From Tremella fuciformis (taxonomy: Eukaryota > Basidiomycota > Tremellomycetes > Tremellales > Tremellaceae), in the NCBI GenBank assembly GCA_032768795.1, contig CP136491.1, forward strand, positions 2,170,001-2,234,000: a stretch of DNA of 64,000 bases, in the 5' to 3' direction. The position numbers were made by a program, and so were the translations under genes. Below, piece after piece: positions 14,001 through 29,000 of this stretch. Every line of letters starts with the position of its first letter. Position 1 is the first letter of the stretch. Below the pieces are notes generated by a model that had not been told where the DNA came from, searched no databases, and saw only the letters and a list, made by a program, of their open reading frames with translations.

Positions 14001-17000
14001 GGAGGTCGTACACCGTTCCGGTGGCCGCAGAATCCAGTGAAACCTGGTGGGCAGCCTCTGAGCCTCTGGCAGTTCAAGCTGCTCTCGCTTTCAGCTGAGT
14101 CTCTTTGAGAGTCTCATTCAAACTTTTGCGATTGCAGCTGACACTCGCATATTTAAAATTTCTCCTTCCCACACAATATACCTCCTACCGGTCCACCTTA
14201 CCCCTCTCAACGGCAACCCAATCGGTGCGGCCGTTCTCGAGATATAATTATTGGCAGAATGGAGGAGAGCGAAATCAAAATCAAAGTTGTTACTTTGAAA
14301 GGCAGCGATAATTATCCTCAATGGGAATCGCATATCGCCACCACTCTTATGGGCAAGGGCTTGCTTGCCTGTATCAGAATCGAACCTGTTTCGCCAATTT
14401 CAGCTGCAGAGCAGCTCAAATTCGATAAGGCCTTTTCCATCATCTTTCAGTCGCTCTCTGAGACCGTCCAAGCCGCCCTGCCAGCCTCAGTCAAAGATTG
14501 GACATCACCCTCTCCAAAATCGCTCTGGGAGGAATTGAAGCGGCAGCATTCTGCTTCTACTGGTGCCAGGCAAGCCGCTTTATTCCAATCGCTTGCCAGG
14601 GCCGAAATTATCGATGGGGAGGACCCAATGCCAACCTTGGCTGCACAGCAGAGCGCCCACACCCAGCTCAACAGCTCTGGCGAAATTATTTCCGATAAAA
14701 TCCTTGCTTTCTGCATGACTCTTGCTCTCCCTGAGTCATATGCGACCACAAAGCAGAATCTATGGATGCGACAGCCCCTCAGCTCTGCAGAGGTCAAATC
14801 GGCAGTGCAGGCTGAATATGAGAGGCGGAAAAATTCGGAATCGGCCACCGCTTTAGCTGCAGCAAGGAGACCGGCATTCAAGCCAAATCGACCCAGAGAT
14901 ACATCAAAATATTGCGACCATCATCAAATTCATGGCCACAGCAATGCAGAGTGCAGAAATCAGCAAAATCGGAATATATCAGCACAAAGAATTCAGCCCA
15001 AGGCCGAAATCGCATCGCTCAGTGTTCCCATTGATACCGACATTGGGCCAGCATCCGCTTTCCATGCCACAGCGACCGCATCAGCCTACCATGCAAAATG
15101 CGACCGCTATGAATTTATTATCGATTCTGGTGCAACACATCACATGTGTAATGATGCTCAAATGCTGTCGGATCTCAAACCGGCTCAGAAAATGCAAGTC
15201 CGGTTTGGCAATTCAGCCCATTTGCCTTGCAACATGACTGGCACTCTCTACCTTGCCGGGATCGCTTTTCCAGGTTGTCTATATATTCCTGGGCTAGATC
15301 GGAACCTCATTTCGGTCTCTGCAACACCACAAGGCCTAGAATGGAAATTTGCAGCCGGAAATGCAAAACTATGCGACATCAAGTCTGGAGAGCATGTCAT
15401 TACAGCTCCCAAGCGATCCGGCTTGTACATCTACCAGGAGGCAAGCGCATCAGCCAATATCGCTTCTGCAGCTGATTTGCAAGACATTCATGAGCGACTT
15501 GGCCATTTAAATATATCCGGTGTGCTCAGAGTGATCAGAAGTGGGAGAATGGGCGATATCGAAATTTCAGCTTCAGATGCAAAGTCTTTCCAGTGCCAGA
15601 GCTGCATTTTAGGCAAGACCGGCCGCCTCCCATCATTGCCAAGCGATATCAGAGCATCTACACCGCTTGAGATTGTTCACATTGATTTGTGGGGTCCAGC
15701 CAGAGTGCCATCTCTCAATGGTGCTCGATATTTCTTGACTTGTTATGACGACTTTACAAGGAAATCGCATTTGTATTTCCTCAAACAAAAGTCAGGAGCA
15801 TTTGAAGCGATTCAGCAATATATCGCTTTGGTTGAACGCCAGCTATCCACCAAAGTCAAAACAATCAGATCCGACAATGGTGGAGAATTCTCTTCAAATC
15901 AGTGGAAACAATTTATGAAGGATCACGGAATTCAGCATATTCAAGTCCCACCTGATGCGCACACTCAGAATGGGCGAGTTGAGCGATTGCACCTCACAAT
16001 ATTGAATGGGGTTAGAACTGTGCTTGTTCATTCCGGTCTACCTCACAGTCTATGGGCTGAAGCAGCAAATTATATAGCCTACACTCGAAATCGCACACCC
16101 TGTGGTCCAAAGCAGGAAATACCAGAGGACAAATGGCAAAATCGAAATTGCCAGCTTGAACACCTTCAACCATTTGGCTGCAAAGCATTTTTCCGATATC
16201 GCACAGAGAAAAATAAGCTTGCACCAAGGTACCAAGAGGGGATCCTTGTGGGGTATCAGGAAGCAACCAACAATTACCGGATCTATTCAAAAGAGACCGG
16301 CAGCATCACAATCAGCCGGGATGTTATCTTTGCAAACACTGAATTCAATTCAGAGCGAAATGAAATTCCGGAATTGGAACTCAAGGGTTCACAGCCTCAA
16401 ATCAAGTCCGATAAATCTGTCCTCTTGCAGGAAGATTGTCTACAGGAGCCTCTACCGCCTCCAAAACAGGGAATGCTGGAAGTTGAGCGGTTCTTTCAAA
16501 ACTTGGCAAATGAGCAAAAAGTTGCCAATCAAAATTTACAAATTCCAAATTTGATTGAAAGAGATCATCATCGCCAGATTGCTGCAGAACGCCGCGCTTC
16601 TGCTGCTCCACCGTTACCGCAGCAAGGGGGGCATAATGGCGAGAATTCAAGCGACTCAGACTCATCAGATGAGCTGAATTTGCGAGATGATGAGGAATTT
16701 GAGGGAGCAAACATTGCTTGTGCTTTACTTGCAACCAATATACCACAAACATACTTGCAAGCGCGCAATTCTGGCGAGTGGGAGCACTGGAAGTCAAGCA
16801 TGGATTCAGAGCTTGCCAAGATGGACAAATATCGAGTTTGGGAGGTTGTTGACCGCTCAAATCAAAGAGTCCTCAAAGGCAAATGGGTCTACACTCGCAA
16901 AATCAATGGTGAAACCGGCCAGCCTTCAACCTACAAGGCCAGATTTGTTGCCAAGGGCTATTCTCAAATTGAAGGACTTGATTTCAACGAGTTATTTGCC

Positions 17001-20000
17001 TCTGTTGCGCATAAAGACACCATCAGAGTCTTCCTGGCCTTGGTCAATCATTTCAACATGGAGTGTGACCAAGTAGACATCATTGCTGCTTTCCTCAATG
17101 GCGATTTAGAGGAGGAGATATATATGGAACCACCAGAGGGCTCCAATATTCCTGCAGGCAAAATTTTGCGACTCAGAAAATCGCTTTATGGCCTCAAGCA
17201 GTCTCCGAGATGCTTCAACAAAGCTCTAGATACTTGGCTTCGGTCCCAAGGCCTCAAACCGACTTCAGCAGACCCCTGCCTCTACTACAAATTCGAAAAT
17301 GGCAATTTCCTCATGCTCTCAGTTCATGTGGATGATCAGTTGATTGCTTGCAACAACAGGAAATATTTGGACGCTTTCAAAATTGCTCTGAATGCGGAAT
17401 TTGAGTGCAAGGACTCAGGACCAGTCTCCTACTTCCTGGGATTCAATATACATCGAGATCGGACTCAGAACAAGCTGTTCATGTCACAGGAGCATTACTT
17501 GGAGTCGATTTTGGACCGGTTTGGTATGAGTGACTGCAATCCAGCCAGAACTCCTCTGCCTACCAATTTTCGCCCTATTCCAGCCACAGATACCGAGTAT
17601 GAGGAGGCAAAGCATTACCCATATGCCCAAGCAGTGGGAGCAATTCTTTATGCCTCAACAATCACAAGACCGGATCTCGCTTTCCCAGCTTCCTTGCTAT
17701 CAAGATATATCAGCAAATATAATACAGAGCACTGGAAAGCGGCCAAACATTTACTTCGGTACATCAGAGGCACCACAGACCTTTGTTTGACCTTCAACAA
17801 AGATAACTCCAACAGAATTGCTCTGGGATATGCAGATGCAGACTGGGGAGGCGATCTAGACACAAGGAGATCGACTACAGGCTATATCTTCAAGGTCTAT
17901 GGTGGCATAGTTGCCTGGAAGAGTCGGCGGCAAAATACAGTGGCGCTTTCCACCACAGAAGCAGAGCTTATGGCCTCTTCTGAAGCAACCAGGCAAGCCA
18001 TTTGGCTCAGGCAACTTCTCAGTGATCTTCAGCTTGGTCTGGAGGAGCCCCTGCCAATCCTAAACGACAACAATGGAGCAATTGCTTTGTCAAAGAACCC
18101 AGTGAACCATGACAAGTCAAAGCACATTGATATGAGACACAAGTTTGTCAGGGAGAAGGTGGAGGACAACACAGTGACTCTATCACATGTTCCATCAGCT
18201 GAGAACATGGCGGATCTCCTCACCAAATCGCTTCCAGCAGAGGTATTCAACAGGCTGAGGGATCTACTTGGAGTGCAGCAAAGATCAGATTGAGTGGGAG
18301 TGTCGGAATTGTGAGCAATCCTGATCTCTGCCACACTGCCACACTGCCACATCGCTTCTACTCCTTCCCCTGAAATGTTTCAGAGTTGTAGCATCGCTTT
18401 TCCTGCTCTCTGAGCAACAGATGTCTCTATGCACTTCATATCATCCGACAATCATCATAACAAGTGAGGAAATATCGAGCTCCATTAATTGATGGTACTC
18501 TGGCAGGGCCCCATAAATCAATGTGGACAATCTCAAGCGGTGTAGATGCTCTGACATCGCTTGGTAATGATGGAAGTCGGCCGGTTTTGCCTAAAATGCA
18601 GCTCTGGCACTGGAATGACTTTGCATCTGAAGCTGAAATTTCGATATTGCCCATTCTTCCACTCCTGATGACTCTCATGATTGCAGATATGTTCAGATGG
18701 CCAAGTCGCTCATGGATGTCTTGGATATCAGCTGTAGAAGCGATATTGGCTGATGCGCTTGCCTCCTGATATACATACAACCCGGATCGCTTTGGGGCTG
18801 TGAGGAGATGATTTCCGGTGTCCATTCTGCAGAGTTGGGCATTTCCGGCCGCAAATTTCCATCCCAGGCCTTGTGGAGTTGCAGAGACCGAAATGAGGTT
18901 CCGATCAAGCCCAGGAATATATAGACAGCCTGGAAAAGCGATTCCGGCAATGTAGAGGGTACCGGTCATGTTGCAAGGCAAATGGGCTGAATTGCCAAAC
19001 CGGACTTGCATTTTCTGAGCCGGTTTCAGATCCGATAGCATTTGAGCATCATTACACATGTGATGTGTTGCTCCAGAATCGATAATAAATTCATAGCGGT
19101 CGCATTTTGCATGATAGGCGGATGCGGTCGCTACTGCATTGAAAGCAGATGCTGGCCCAATGTCGGTATCGGTCTCAGGGCTGACAGAGGCAATTTCGGC
19201 CTTGGGTGGAATTCTTTGTGTCTGCTGGATCCGATTTTGTTGATTATGACATTCTGCATTGCTGTGGCCATGAATCCGGTGATGATCGCAGTATTTTGAC
19301 ATATCTCTGGGGCGATTTGGCTTGAATGGAACCGGTCTCCTTGCTGCAGCAAGAGCTGATGCTGAATCGGAATTTTTCCGCCTCTCATATTCAGCCTGGA
19401 CTGCCGATTTGACCTCTGAAGAGCTGAGAGGCTGTCGCATCCAGAGATTCTGCTTTGTAGTTGCATATGACTCAGGGAGAGCAAGAGTCATGCAGAATGC
19501 AAGGATTTTATCGGATATAATTTCGCCTGAGCTGTTCAGCTGGGTGTGGGCGCTCTGTTGGGCTGCTAGGACCGGCATTGGATCTTCTCCATCGATAATT
19601 GAAGCTCTGGCAAGCGATTGGAATAAAGCGGCCTGCCTGGCACCGGTTGAGGCTGAATGCTGCCGCTTAATTTCGTCCCAAAGAGCCTTGGGTGAGGGCG
19701 ATGTCCAGTCTTTGACTGAGGCTGGCAGGGCGGCTTGGACGGTCTCAGAGAGCGACTGAAAGATGATGGAAAAGGCCTTATCGAATTTGAGCTGTTCTGC
19801 AGCTGAAATTGGCGAAATCTGTCGGATGATATGAAGTGCATAAGACATGTTCCCTGCTCAGAGAGCAGGAAAAGCGACGCTATAGAGTTTCCTTATGTAA
19901 TAGGAAAGGGCTAGAAGCGATGTTGCAGTGTGGCAGTGTGGCACAGATCAGGATTGCTCACAATTCCGACACTCCCACTCAATCTGATCTTTGCTGAACT

Positions 20001-23000
20001 CCAAGTAGATCCCTCAACCTGTTGAATACCTCTGCTGGGAGCGCCTTGGTGAGGAGATCCGCCATGTTCTCAGCTGATGGGACATGTGACAGAGTCACTG
20101 TGTTGTCCTCCACCTTCTCCCTGACAAACTTGTGTCTCATGTCAATGTGCTTGGACTTGTCATGGTTGACTGGGTTCTTTGACAAGGCAATTGCTCCATT
20201 GTTGTCGTTTAGAATTGGCAGGGGCTCCTCCAGACCAAGCTGAAGATCACTGAGAAGTTGCCTGAGCCAAATGGCTTGCCTGGTCGCTTCAGAAGAGGCC
20301 ATGAGCTCTGCTTCTGTGGTAGAAAGCGCCACTGTATTTTGCCGTCGACTTTTCCAGGCCACAATTCCACCATAGACCTTGAAGATATAGCCTGTAGTCG
20401 ATCTTCTTGTGTCTAGATCGCCTCCCCAGTCTGCATCTGCATAGCCTAGGGCAATTCTGGTTGAATTCTCTTTGTTGAAGGTCAAACAAAGGTCTGTGGT
20501 GCCTCTGATGTACCGAAGTAGATGTTTGGCCGCTTTCCAGTGCTCTGTGTTGTATTTGGATATGTATCTTGATAGCAGAGAAGCTGGAAAAGCGAGATCC
20601 GGTCTTGTAATTGTTGAGGCATAAAGAATGGCTCCCACTGCTTGGGCATATGGGTAATGCTTTGCCTCTTCAAACTCGGTATCTGTGGCTGGAACAGGGC
20701 GAAAACTGGCAGGCAGAGGAGTTCTGGCTGGGTTGCAGTCACTCATACCAAACCGGTCCAAAATTGACTCCAAATAATGTTCTTGACTCATAAACAGCTT
20801 GTTCTGTGTCCGATCTCGATGAATATTGAAGCCTAGGAAATAGGAAACCGGCCCTGAGTCCTTGCACTCAAATTCTGAGTTGAGAGCGATTTTGAAAGCG
20901 TCCAAATACTTTCTGTTGTTGCAAGCAATCAACTGATCATCCACATGAACTGAGAGCATGAGGAAATTGCCATTTTCGAATTTGTAGTAAAGGCAGGGGT
21001 CTGCAGAGGTTGGTTTGAGGCCTTGAGACCGAAGCCAATTGTCCAGAGCTTTGTTGAAGCATCTAGGAGACTGCTTGAGACCATAAAGCGATTTTCTGAG
21101 TCGCAAAACTTTGCCCGCAGGAATGTTGGAGCCTTCTGGTGGTTCCATATATATTTCCTCTTCCAAATCGCCATTGAGGAAGGCTGCAATGATGTCTACT
21201 TGGTCACACTCCATGTTGAAGTGATTGACCAAGGCCAGGAAGACTCTGATGGTGTCCTTGTGCGCAACAGAGGCAAATAACTCGTTGAAATCGAGTCCTT
21301 CAATTTGTGAATAGCCCTTGGCAACAAATCTGGCCTTGTAGGTTGAAGGTTTACCGGTTTCACCATCGATCTTTCTGGTGTAGACCCATTTTCCTTTGAG
21401 GACTCTTTGATTTGAGCGATCCACAACCGCCCAAACTCGATATTTGTCCATTTTGGCAAGCTCAGAATCCATGCTGGATTTCCAGTGCTCCCACTCGCCA
21501 GAATTGCGCGCTTGCAAATATGTTTGAGGTATATTTGTTGCGAGCATAGCACAGGCAACATTTGCATCTTGAATCTCGTTCTCAAATTCCTCATCATCTC
21601 GCAAATTCAGCTCATCTGATGAGTCTGAGTCGCTTGAATTATCGCCATTATGCCCCCCTTGCTGCGGTATCGGTGGTGCAGCAGAAGCGCGGCGTTCTGC
21701 AGCAATTTGGCGATGATGATCTCTTTCAATGATATTTGGAATTTGTAAATTTTGATTGACGACTTTTTGCTCATTTGCCAAATTCCGAAAGAACCGTTCA
21801 ATCTGGGGCATTCCGGTTTTTACAGGTGATAGGGGCATGTATGAAGCATCATTCTGCAAAAGAACAGATTTGTCGGGCTCGATTTGAGGCCGTGACCCTT
21901 TAGGTTCCAATTCCGGAATTTCAATTTGCTCAGAATTGAATTCTGTGTTTGCAAAGATAACATCCCGGCTGATGGTGATGCTGCCGGACTGTTTTGAATA
22001 TATCCGGTAATTGTTGGTGGCCTCCTGATACCCCACAAGGATGCCCTCTTGATATCTTGGTGCCAGCTTGTTTTTCTCTGTATGATTTCGGAAAAATGCT
22101 TTGCAGCCAAATGGTTGAAGGTGTGTAATTTGGCAATTTCGATTTTGCCACTTGTCTTCGGGTATTTCCTGCTTTGGCCCACAGGGTGTGCGATTTCGAG
22201 TGTAGGCTATATAATTTGCCGCTTCAGCCCATAGATTCTGAGGCAATCCGGAATGAACAAGGACTGTTCTCACTCCATTGAGGATTGTGAGGTGCAATCT
22301 TTCAACTCGCCCATTTTGAGTGTGCGCATCTGGTGGGACCTGAATATGCTGAATTCCGTGATTCCTCATGAATTGTTTCCACTCATTTGAGGAGAATTCA
22401 CCACCATTGTCGGATCTGATTGTTTTGACCTTTGTAGACAATTGCCTTTCAACTAAAGCGATATATTGCTGAATCGCCTCAAATGCTCCTGATTTCTGTT
22501 TGAGGAAATATAAATGCGATTTCCTTGTGAAATCATCATAACAAGTGAGGAAATATCGAGCTCCATTAATTGATGGTACTCTGGCAGGGCCCCATAAATC
22601 AATGTGGACAATCTCAAGCGGTGTAGATGCTCTGACATCGCTTGGTAATGATGGAAGTCGGCCGGTTTTGCCTAAAATGCAGCTCTGGCACTGGAATGAC
22701 TTTGCATCTGAAGCTGAAATTTCGATATTGCCCATTCTTCCACTCCTGATGACTCTCATGATTGCAGATATGTTCAGATGGCCAAGTCGCTCATGGATGT
22801 CTTGGATATCAGCTGTAGAAGCGATATTGGCTGATGCGCTTGCCTCCTGATATACATACAACCCGGATCGCTTTGGGGCTGTGAGGAGATGATTTCCGGT
22901 GTCCATTCTGCAGAGTTGGGCATTTCCGGCCGCAAATTTCCATCCCAGGCCTTGTGGAGTTGCAGAGACCGAAATGAGGTTCCGATCAAGCCCAGGAATA

Positions 23001-26000
23001 TATAGACAGCCTGGAAAAGCGATTCCGGCAATGTAGAGGGTACCGGTCATGTTGCAAGGCAAATGGGCTGAATTGCCAAACCGGACTTGCATTTTCTGAG
23101 CCGGTTTCAGATCCGATAGCATTTGAGCATCATTACACATGTGATGTGTTGCTCCAGAATCGATAATAAATTCATAGCGGTCGCATTTTGCATGATAGGC
23201 GGATGCGGTCGCTACTGCATTGAAAGCAGATGCTGGCCCAATGTCGGTATCGGTCTCAGGGCTGACAGAGGCAATTTCGGCCTTGGGTGGAATTCTTTGT
23301 GTCTGCTGGATCCGATTTTGTTGATTATGACATTCTGCATTGCTGTGGCCATGAATCCGGTGATGATCGCAGTATTTTGACATATCTCTGGGGCGATTTG
23401 GCTTGAATGGAACCGGTCTCCTTGCTGCAGCAAGAGCTGATGCTGAATCGGAATTTTTCCGCCTCTCATATTCAGCCTGGACTGCCGATTTGACCTCTGA
23501 AGAGCTGAGAGGCTGTCGCATCCAGAGATTCTGCTTTGTAGTTGCATATGACTCAGGGAGAGCAAGAGTCATGCAGAATGCAAGGATTTTATCGGATATA
23601 ATTTCGCCTGAGCTGTTCAGCTGGGTGTGGGCGCTCTGTTGGGCTGCTAGGACCGGCATTGGATCTTCTCCATCGATAATTGAAGCTCTGGCAAGCGATT
23701 GGAATAAAGCGGCCTGCCTGGCACCGGTTGAGGCTGAATGCTGCCGCTTAATTTCGTCCCAAAGAGCCTTGGGTGAGGGCGATGTCCAGTCTTTGACTGA
23801 GGCTGGCAGGGCGGCTTGGACGGTCTCAGAGAGCGACTGAAAGATGATGGAAAAGGCCTTATCGAATTTGAGCTGTTCTGCAGCTGAAATTGGCGAAATC
23901 GGTTCGGTTCTGATGCAGGCAAGCAGTCCCTTGCCCATGAGGGTGGTGGCGATATGCGATTCCCATTGAGGATAATTATCGCTGCCTTTCAAAGTAACAA
24001 CTTTGATTTTGATTTCGCTCTCCTCCATTTCCAAAAAATTATTTCTCAAGAACGGCTCGATCAAATTCGGTTTTGTTGATAGGGATGATAGAGGCCGTTG
24101 CGAAGTATATTGTGTGCAAAGGAGAGATTTTAAATATCCGGGTGTCAGCTGCAATCGCAAAAGTTTGAATGAGACTCTCAGAGAGACTCAGCTGAAAGCG
24201 AGAGCAGCTTGAATTGCCAGAAGGCTCAGAGGCTGCCCACCAGGTTTCACTGGATTCTGCGGCCACCGGAACGGTGTACGACCTCCTGGGTGCTCCACCA
24301 AGCCTGGGAATCGGCCCAAGGTTTGATTTCTGCAGAGCCAGGTCCGGATTTGCTTGAACTCCCTCGGTGTAACCTAGACCGGCCAGGACGTTTGCCTTCA
24401 CCTGCCAAGCCCAGCAGGCCGCGATTTCGCCCAGCGATAGGGCAGAAGCAATGATGTTGAGAAATCGGAAATCCGATTTCAGGAATGATGGAATTACTCG
24501 AGAACAAGTCGGCCGATTGTGCTCTGCCGGTGCTGAAATATAGCCTGTAGTGGCCCCTATGTTGTGTGGGAACGGCAGGCGGATCGGTGGAGTAATGGGC
24601 GAGAAATCGATTTCCTGGTGTTGGAAGACTCAACTCCAAATTTGCAGTTTGCCGAAATTGATAAATCGATATCTCGGGAACGGTACTAGCTGCCGGGCTG
24701 TGCTTTACCGTGACGATGGATCCAACAACAGACGGTGCTGTGTAAAACGGAGAGATCGATCGGGTGGCTAGATCGCGAGAAATTGTTGAAGTTGTGAACG
24801 TCCGTTATCCCGGCCTTCTGTGAGTGCTGGACTCTTCAGGGGCCGTAAGACGTGTGTTCGCACTGTAGAGAAAGTGCTGTGTTCTTCTGGCGCTTGTAGG
24901 TGAAGCGACAGAGATGGTAGGTAGGGAGTGTCGGATGGATAAGAAATGCATAGAGACAGTTCCCTGCTCACAGAGCAGGAAAAGCGAAGCTACAAGAGTT
25001 TTCTTATGTAATAGGAAAGGTATAAAGCGATGTGGCAGTGTGGCAGTGTGGCACAGATCAGTATTGCTCACAATTCTGACACTCCCACTCAATCTGATCT
25101 TTGCTGAACTCCAAGTAACTCCCTCAGCCTGTTGAATACCTCTGCTGGGAGCGCCTTGGTGAGGAGATCTGCCATGTTCTCAGCTGATGGGACATGTGAT
25201 AGGGTCACTGTGTTGTCCTCCACCTTCTCCCTGACAAATTTGTGTCTCATGTCAATGTGCTTTGACTTGTCATGGTTGACTGGGTTCTTTGACAAGGCAA
25301 TTGCTCCATTGTTGTCGTTTAGAATTGGCAATGGCTGTTCCAATTCAAGCTGGAGATCACTGAGAAGTTGCCTGAGCCAAATGGCTTGCCTGGTTGCTTC
25401 AGAAGAGGCCATGAGCTCTGCTTCTGTGGTAGAAAGCGCCACTGTATTTTGTCGCCGACTTTTCCAGGCCACAACTCCACCATAGACTTTGAAGATGTAG
25501 CCTGTGGTTGATCTCCTGGTGTCTAGATCGCCTCCCCAGTCTGCATCTGCATAGCCCAGAGCAATTCTGTTTGAGTTCTCTTTGTTGAAGGTCAAACAAA
25601 GGTCTGTGGTGCCTCTGATATACCGAAGCAGATGTTTGGCCGCTTTCCAGTGCTCTGTGTTGTACTTGGAAATATATCTTGACAGCAGAGAGGCTGGAAA
25701 GGCAAGATCCGGTCTTGTGATTGTTGAGGCATAGAGAATGGCTCCCACTGCTTGGGCATATGGGTAATGCTTTGCCTCCTCAAACTCGGTATCTGTGGCT
25801 GGAATGGGGCGAAAATTGGTAGGCAGAGGAGTTCTGGCTGGGTTGCAGTCACTCATACCAAACCGGTCCAAAATTGACTCCAAATAATGTTCTTGACTCA
25901 TGAACAGCTTGTTTTGAGTCCGATCTCGATGAATATTGAAGCCTAGGAAATAGGAAACCGGCCCTGAGTCCTTACACTCAAATTCTGAGTTGAGAGCGCT

Positions 26001-29000
26001 TTTGAAAGCGTCCAAATACTTTCTGTTGTTGCAAGCAATCAACTGATCATCCACATGAACTGAGAGCATGAGGAAATTGCCATTTTCGAATTTGTAGTAA
26101 AGGCAGGGGTCTGCAGAGGTTGGTTTGAGGCCTTGAGACCGGAGCCAATGATCTAGAGCTTTGTTGAAACATCTAGGAGACTGCTTGAGACCATAGAGCG
26201 ATTTTCTGAGTCGCAAAACTTTGCCCGCAGGAATGTTGGAGCCTTCTGGTGGTTCCATATATATTTCCTCTTCCAAATCGCCATTGAGGAAGGCTGCAAT
26301 GATGTCTACTTGGTCACACTCCATGTTGAAGTGATTGACCAAGGCCAGGAAGACTCTGATGGTGTCCTTGTGCGCAACAGAGGCAAATAACTCGTTGAAA
26401 TCGAGACCTTCAATTTGTGAATAGCCCTTGGCAACAAATCTGGCCTTGTAGGTTGAAGGTTTACCGGTTTCACCATCGATCTTTCTGGTGTAGACCCATT
26501 TTCCTTTGAGGACTCTTTGATTTGAGCGATCCACAACCGCCCAAACTCGATATTTGTCCATTTTGGCAAGCTCAGAATCCATGCTGGATTTCCAGTGCTC
26601 CCACTCGCCAGAATTGCGCGCTTGCAAGTATGTTTGCGGTATATTTGTTGCAAGCATAGCACAGGCAACATTTGCAGCTTGAATTTCGTTCTCAAATTCC
26701 TCATCATCTCGCAAATTCAGCTCATCTGATGAGTCTGAGTCGCTTGAATTATCGCCATTATGCCCCCCTTGCTGCGGTATCGGTGGTGCAGCAGAAGCGC
26801 GGCGTTCTGCAGCAATTTGGCGATGATGATCTCTTTCAATGATATTTGGAATTTGTAAATTTTGATTGGCGACTTTTTGCTCATTTGCCAAATTTTGAAA
26901 GAACCGCTCTACCTCCTGCATTCCCTGTGTCGGTGGCGGTAGAGGCTCCTGCAGACTATCTTCCTGCAAAAGGACAGATTTATCGGACTCGATTTGAGGC
27001 TGTAAACCCTTAAGTTCCAATTCCGGAATTTCAATTTGCTCTGAATTGATTTCTGTGTTTGCAAAAATAACATCCCGGCTGATTGTGATGCTGCCGGTCA
27101 CCTTGGAATATATCCGGTAATTGTTGGTGGCCTCTTGATACCCCACAAGAATCCCCTCTTGATATCTTGGAGCCAGCTTGTTTTTCTCTGTATGATTTCG
27201 GAAAAATGCTTTGCAGCCAAATGGTTGAAGGTGTGTAATTTGGCAATTTCGATTTTGCCACTTGTCTTCGGGTATTTCCTGCTTTGGACCACAGGGTGTA
27301 CGATTCCGAGTGTAGGCTATATAATTTGCCGCCTCAGCCCATAGATTCTGAGGTAATCCGGAATGAACAAGGACTGTTCTGACCCCATTGAGAATTGTAA
27401 GATGCAATCGCTCAACCCGCCCATTTTGAGTGTGCGCATCTGGTGGGACTTGAATATGCTGAATTCCGTGATTCCTTATGAATTGTTTCCACTCATTAGA
27501 GGAGAATTCACCACCATTGTCAGATCTGATTGTCTTGACTTTGGTGGATAGCTGTCTTTCAACTAGAGCAATATATTGCTGAATCGCCTCAAATGCGCCA
27601 GACTTTTGCTTCAGAAAATAGAGATGGGCTTTTCTGGTGAAATCATCATAACAAGTGAGGAAATATCGAGCTCCATTTGCAGAGGCCACTCTGGCAGGCC
27701 CCCATAAATCAATGTGGACGATCTCAAGCGGTGTAGATGCTCTGATATCGCTTGGCAAAGATGGAAGCCGGCCGGTTTTGCCCAGAATGCAGCTTTGGCA
27801 CTGGAATGACTTTGCATCTGAAGCTGAAATTTCGATATCGCCCATTCTTCCACTCCTGATGACTCTCATGACTGCAGATATATTCAAATGGCCAAGTCGC
27901 TCATGGATGTCTTGTAAATCAGCTGCAGAAGCAATATTTGCTGATGCGCTTGCCTCCTGGTATATATAGAGGCCGGATCGCTTTGGGGCTTTGAGAAAAG
28001 TATTTCCGGTGCTGATTTGGCACAAGGTTGCATTTCCGGCCGCAAATCTCCATCCCAAGCCTTGTGGAGTTGCAGAGACCGAGATGAGGTTCCGATCCAG
28101 CCCAGGAATATAGAGGCAGCCCGGAAAAGCGATTCCGGCAAGGTAGAGAGTGCCGGTCATGTTGCAAGGCAGATGTGCTGAATTGCCAAACCGGACTTGC
28201 ATTTTCTGAGCCGGTTTCAGATCCGATAGCATTTGAGCATCATTACACATGTGATGTGTTGCTCCAGAATCGACAATAAATTCATAGCGGTCGCATTTTG
28301 CATGATGGGCGGATGCGGTCGCTACTGCATTGAAAGCAGATGCTGTTCCAATGTCGGTATCGATCTCAGGGCTGACGGAGGCAATCTCGGCCTTGGGCGG
28401 AATTCTTTGTGTCTGCTTGATCCGATTTTGCTGATTATGACACTCTGCATTGCTGTGGCCATGAATCCGGTGATAATCGCAATATTTTGACATGTCTCTG
28501 GGGCGATTTGGCTTGAATGCCGGTCTCTTCATTGCAGCAAGAGCTGTAGCTGAATCCGAATTTTTCCGCCTCTCATATTCAGCCTGGACTGCCGATTTGA
28601 CCTCTGAAGAGCTGAGAGGCTGTCGCATCCATAGATTCTGCTTTGTGGTCGCATATGACTCAGGGAGAGCAAGAGTCATGCAGAAAGCAAGGATTTTATC
28701 GGAAATAATTTCGCCAGAGCTGTTGAGCTGAGTATGGGCGCTCTGCTGGGCTGCTAGAATTGGCATCGGATCTTCTCCATCGATAATTTCGGCCCTGGCA
28801 AGAGATTGGAAAAGAGCGGCCTGCCTGGCACCAGTAGAGGCAGAATGCTGCCGTTTCAACTCGTCCCAAAGCGATTTGGGTGATGGGGAGGTCCAATCTT
28901 TGACTGTAGCCGGTAGAGCAGCCTGGACGGTCTCAGAGAGGCTCTGGAAAATTATCGCAAACGATTTATCGAATTTGAGCTGGTCTGCAGCTGAAATTGG

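Larger units (their letters stand above)
13059..18450 (+). mobile_element. Copia element A, complete (5392 bp)
   Basis: Uninterrupted, with 150-bp LTRs (13059-13208, 18301-18450) that look identical and target duplication ATCAT (13054-13058, 18451-18455). Primer-binding site, leader, one open gag-pol frame and the purine tract GAGTGGGAG are all in place. This is one of the two best candidates for an active copy, with D. Confidence 0.96.
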
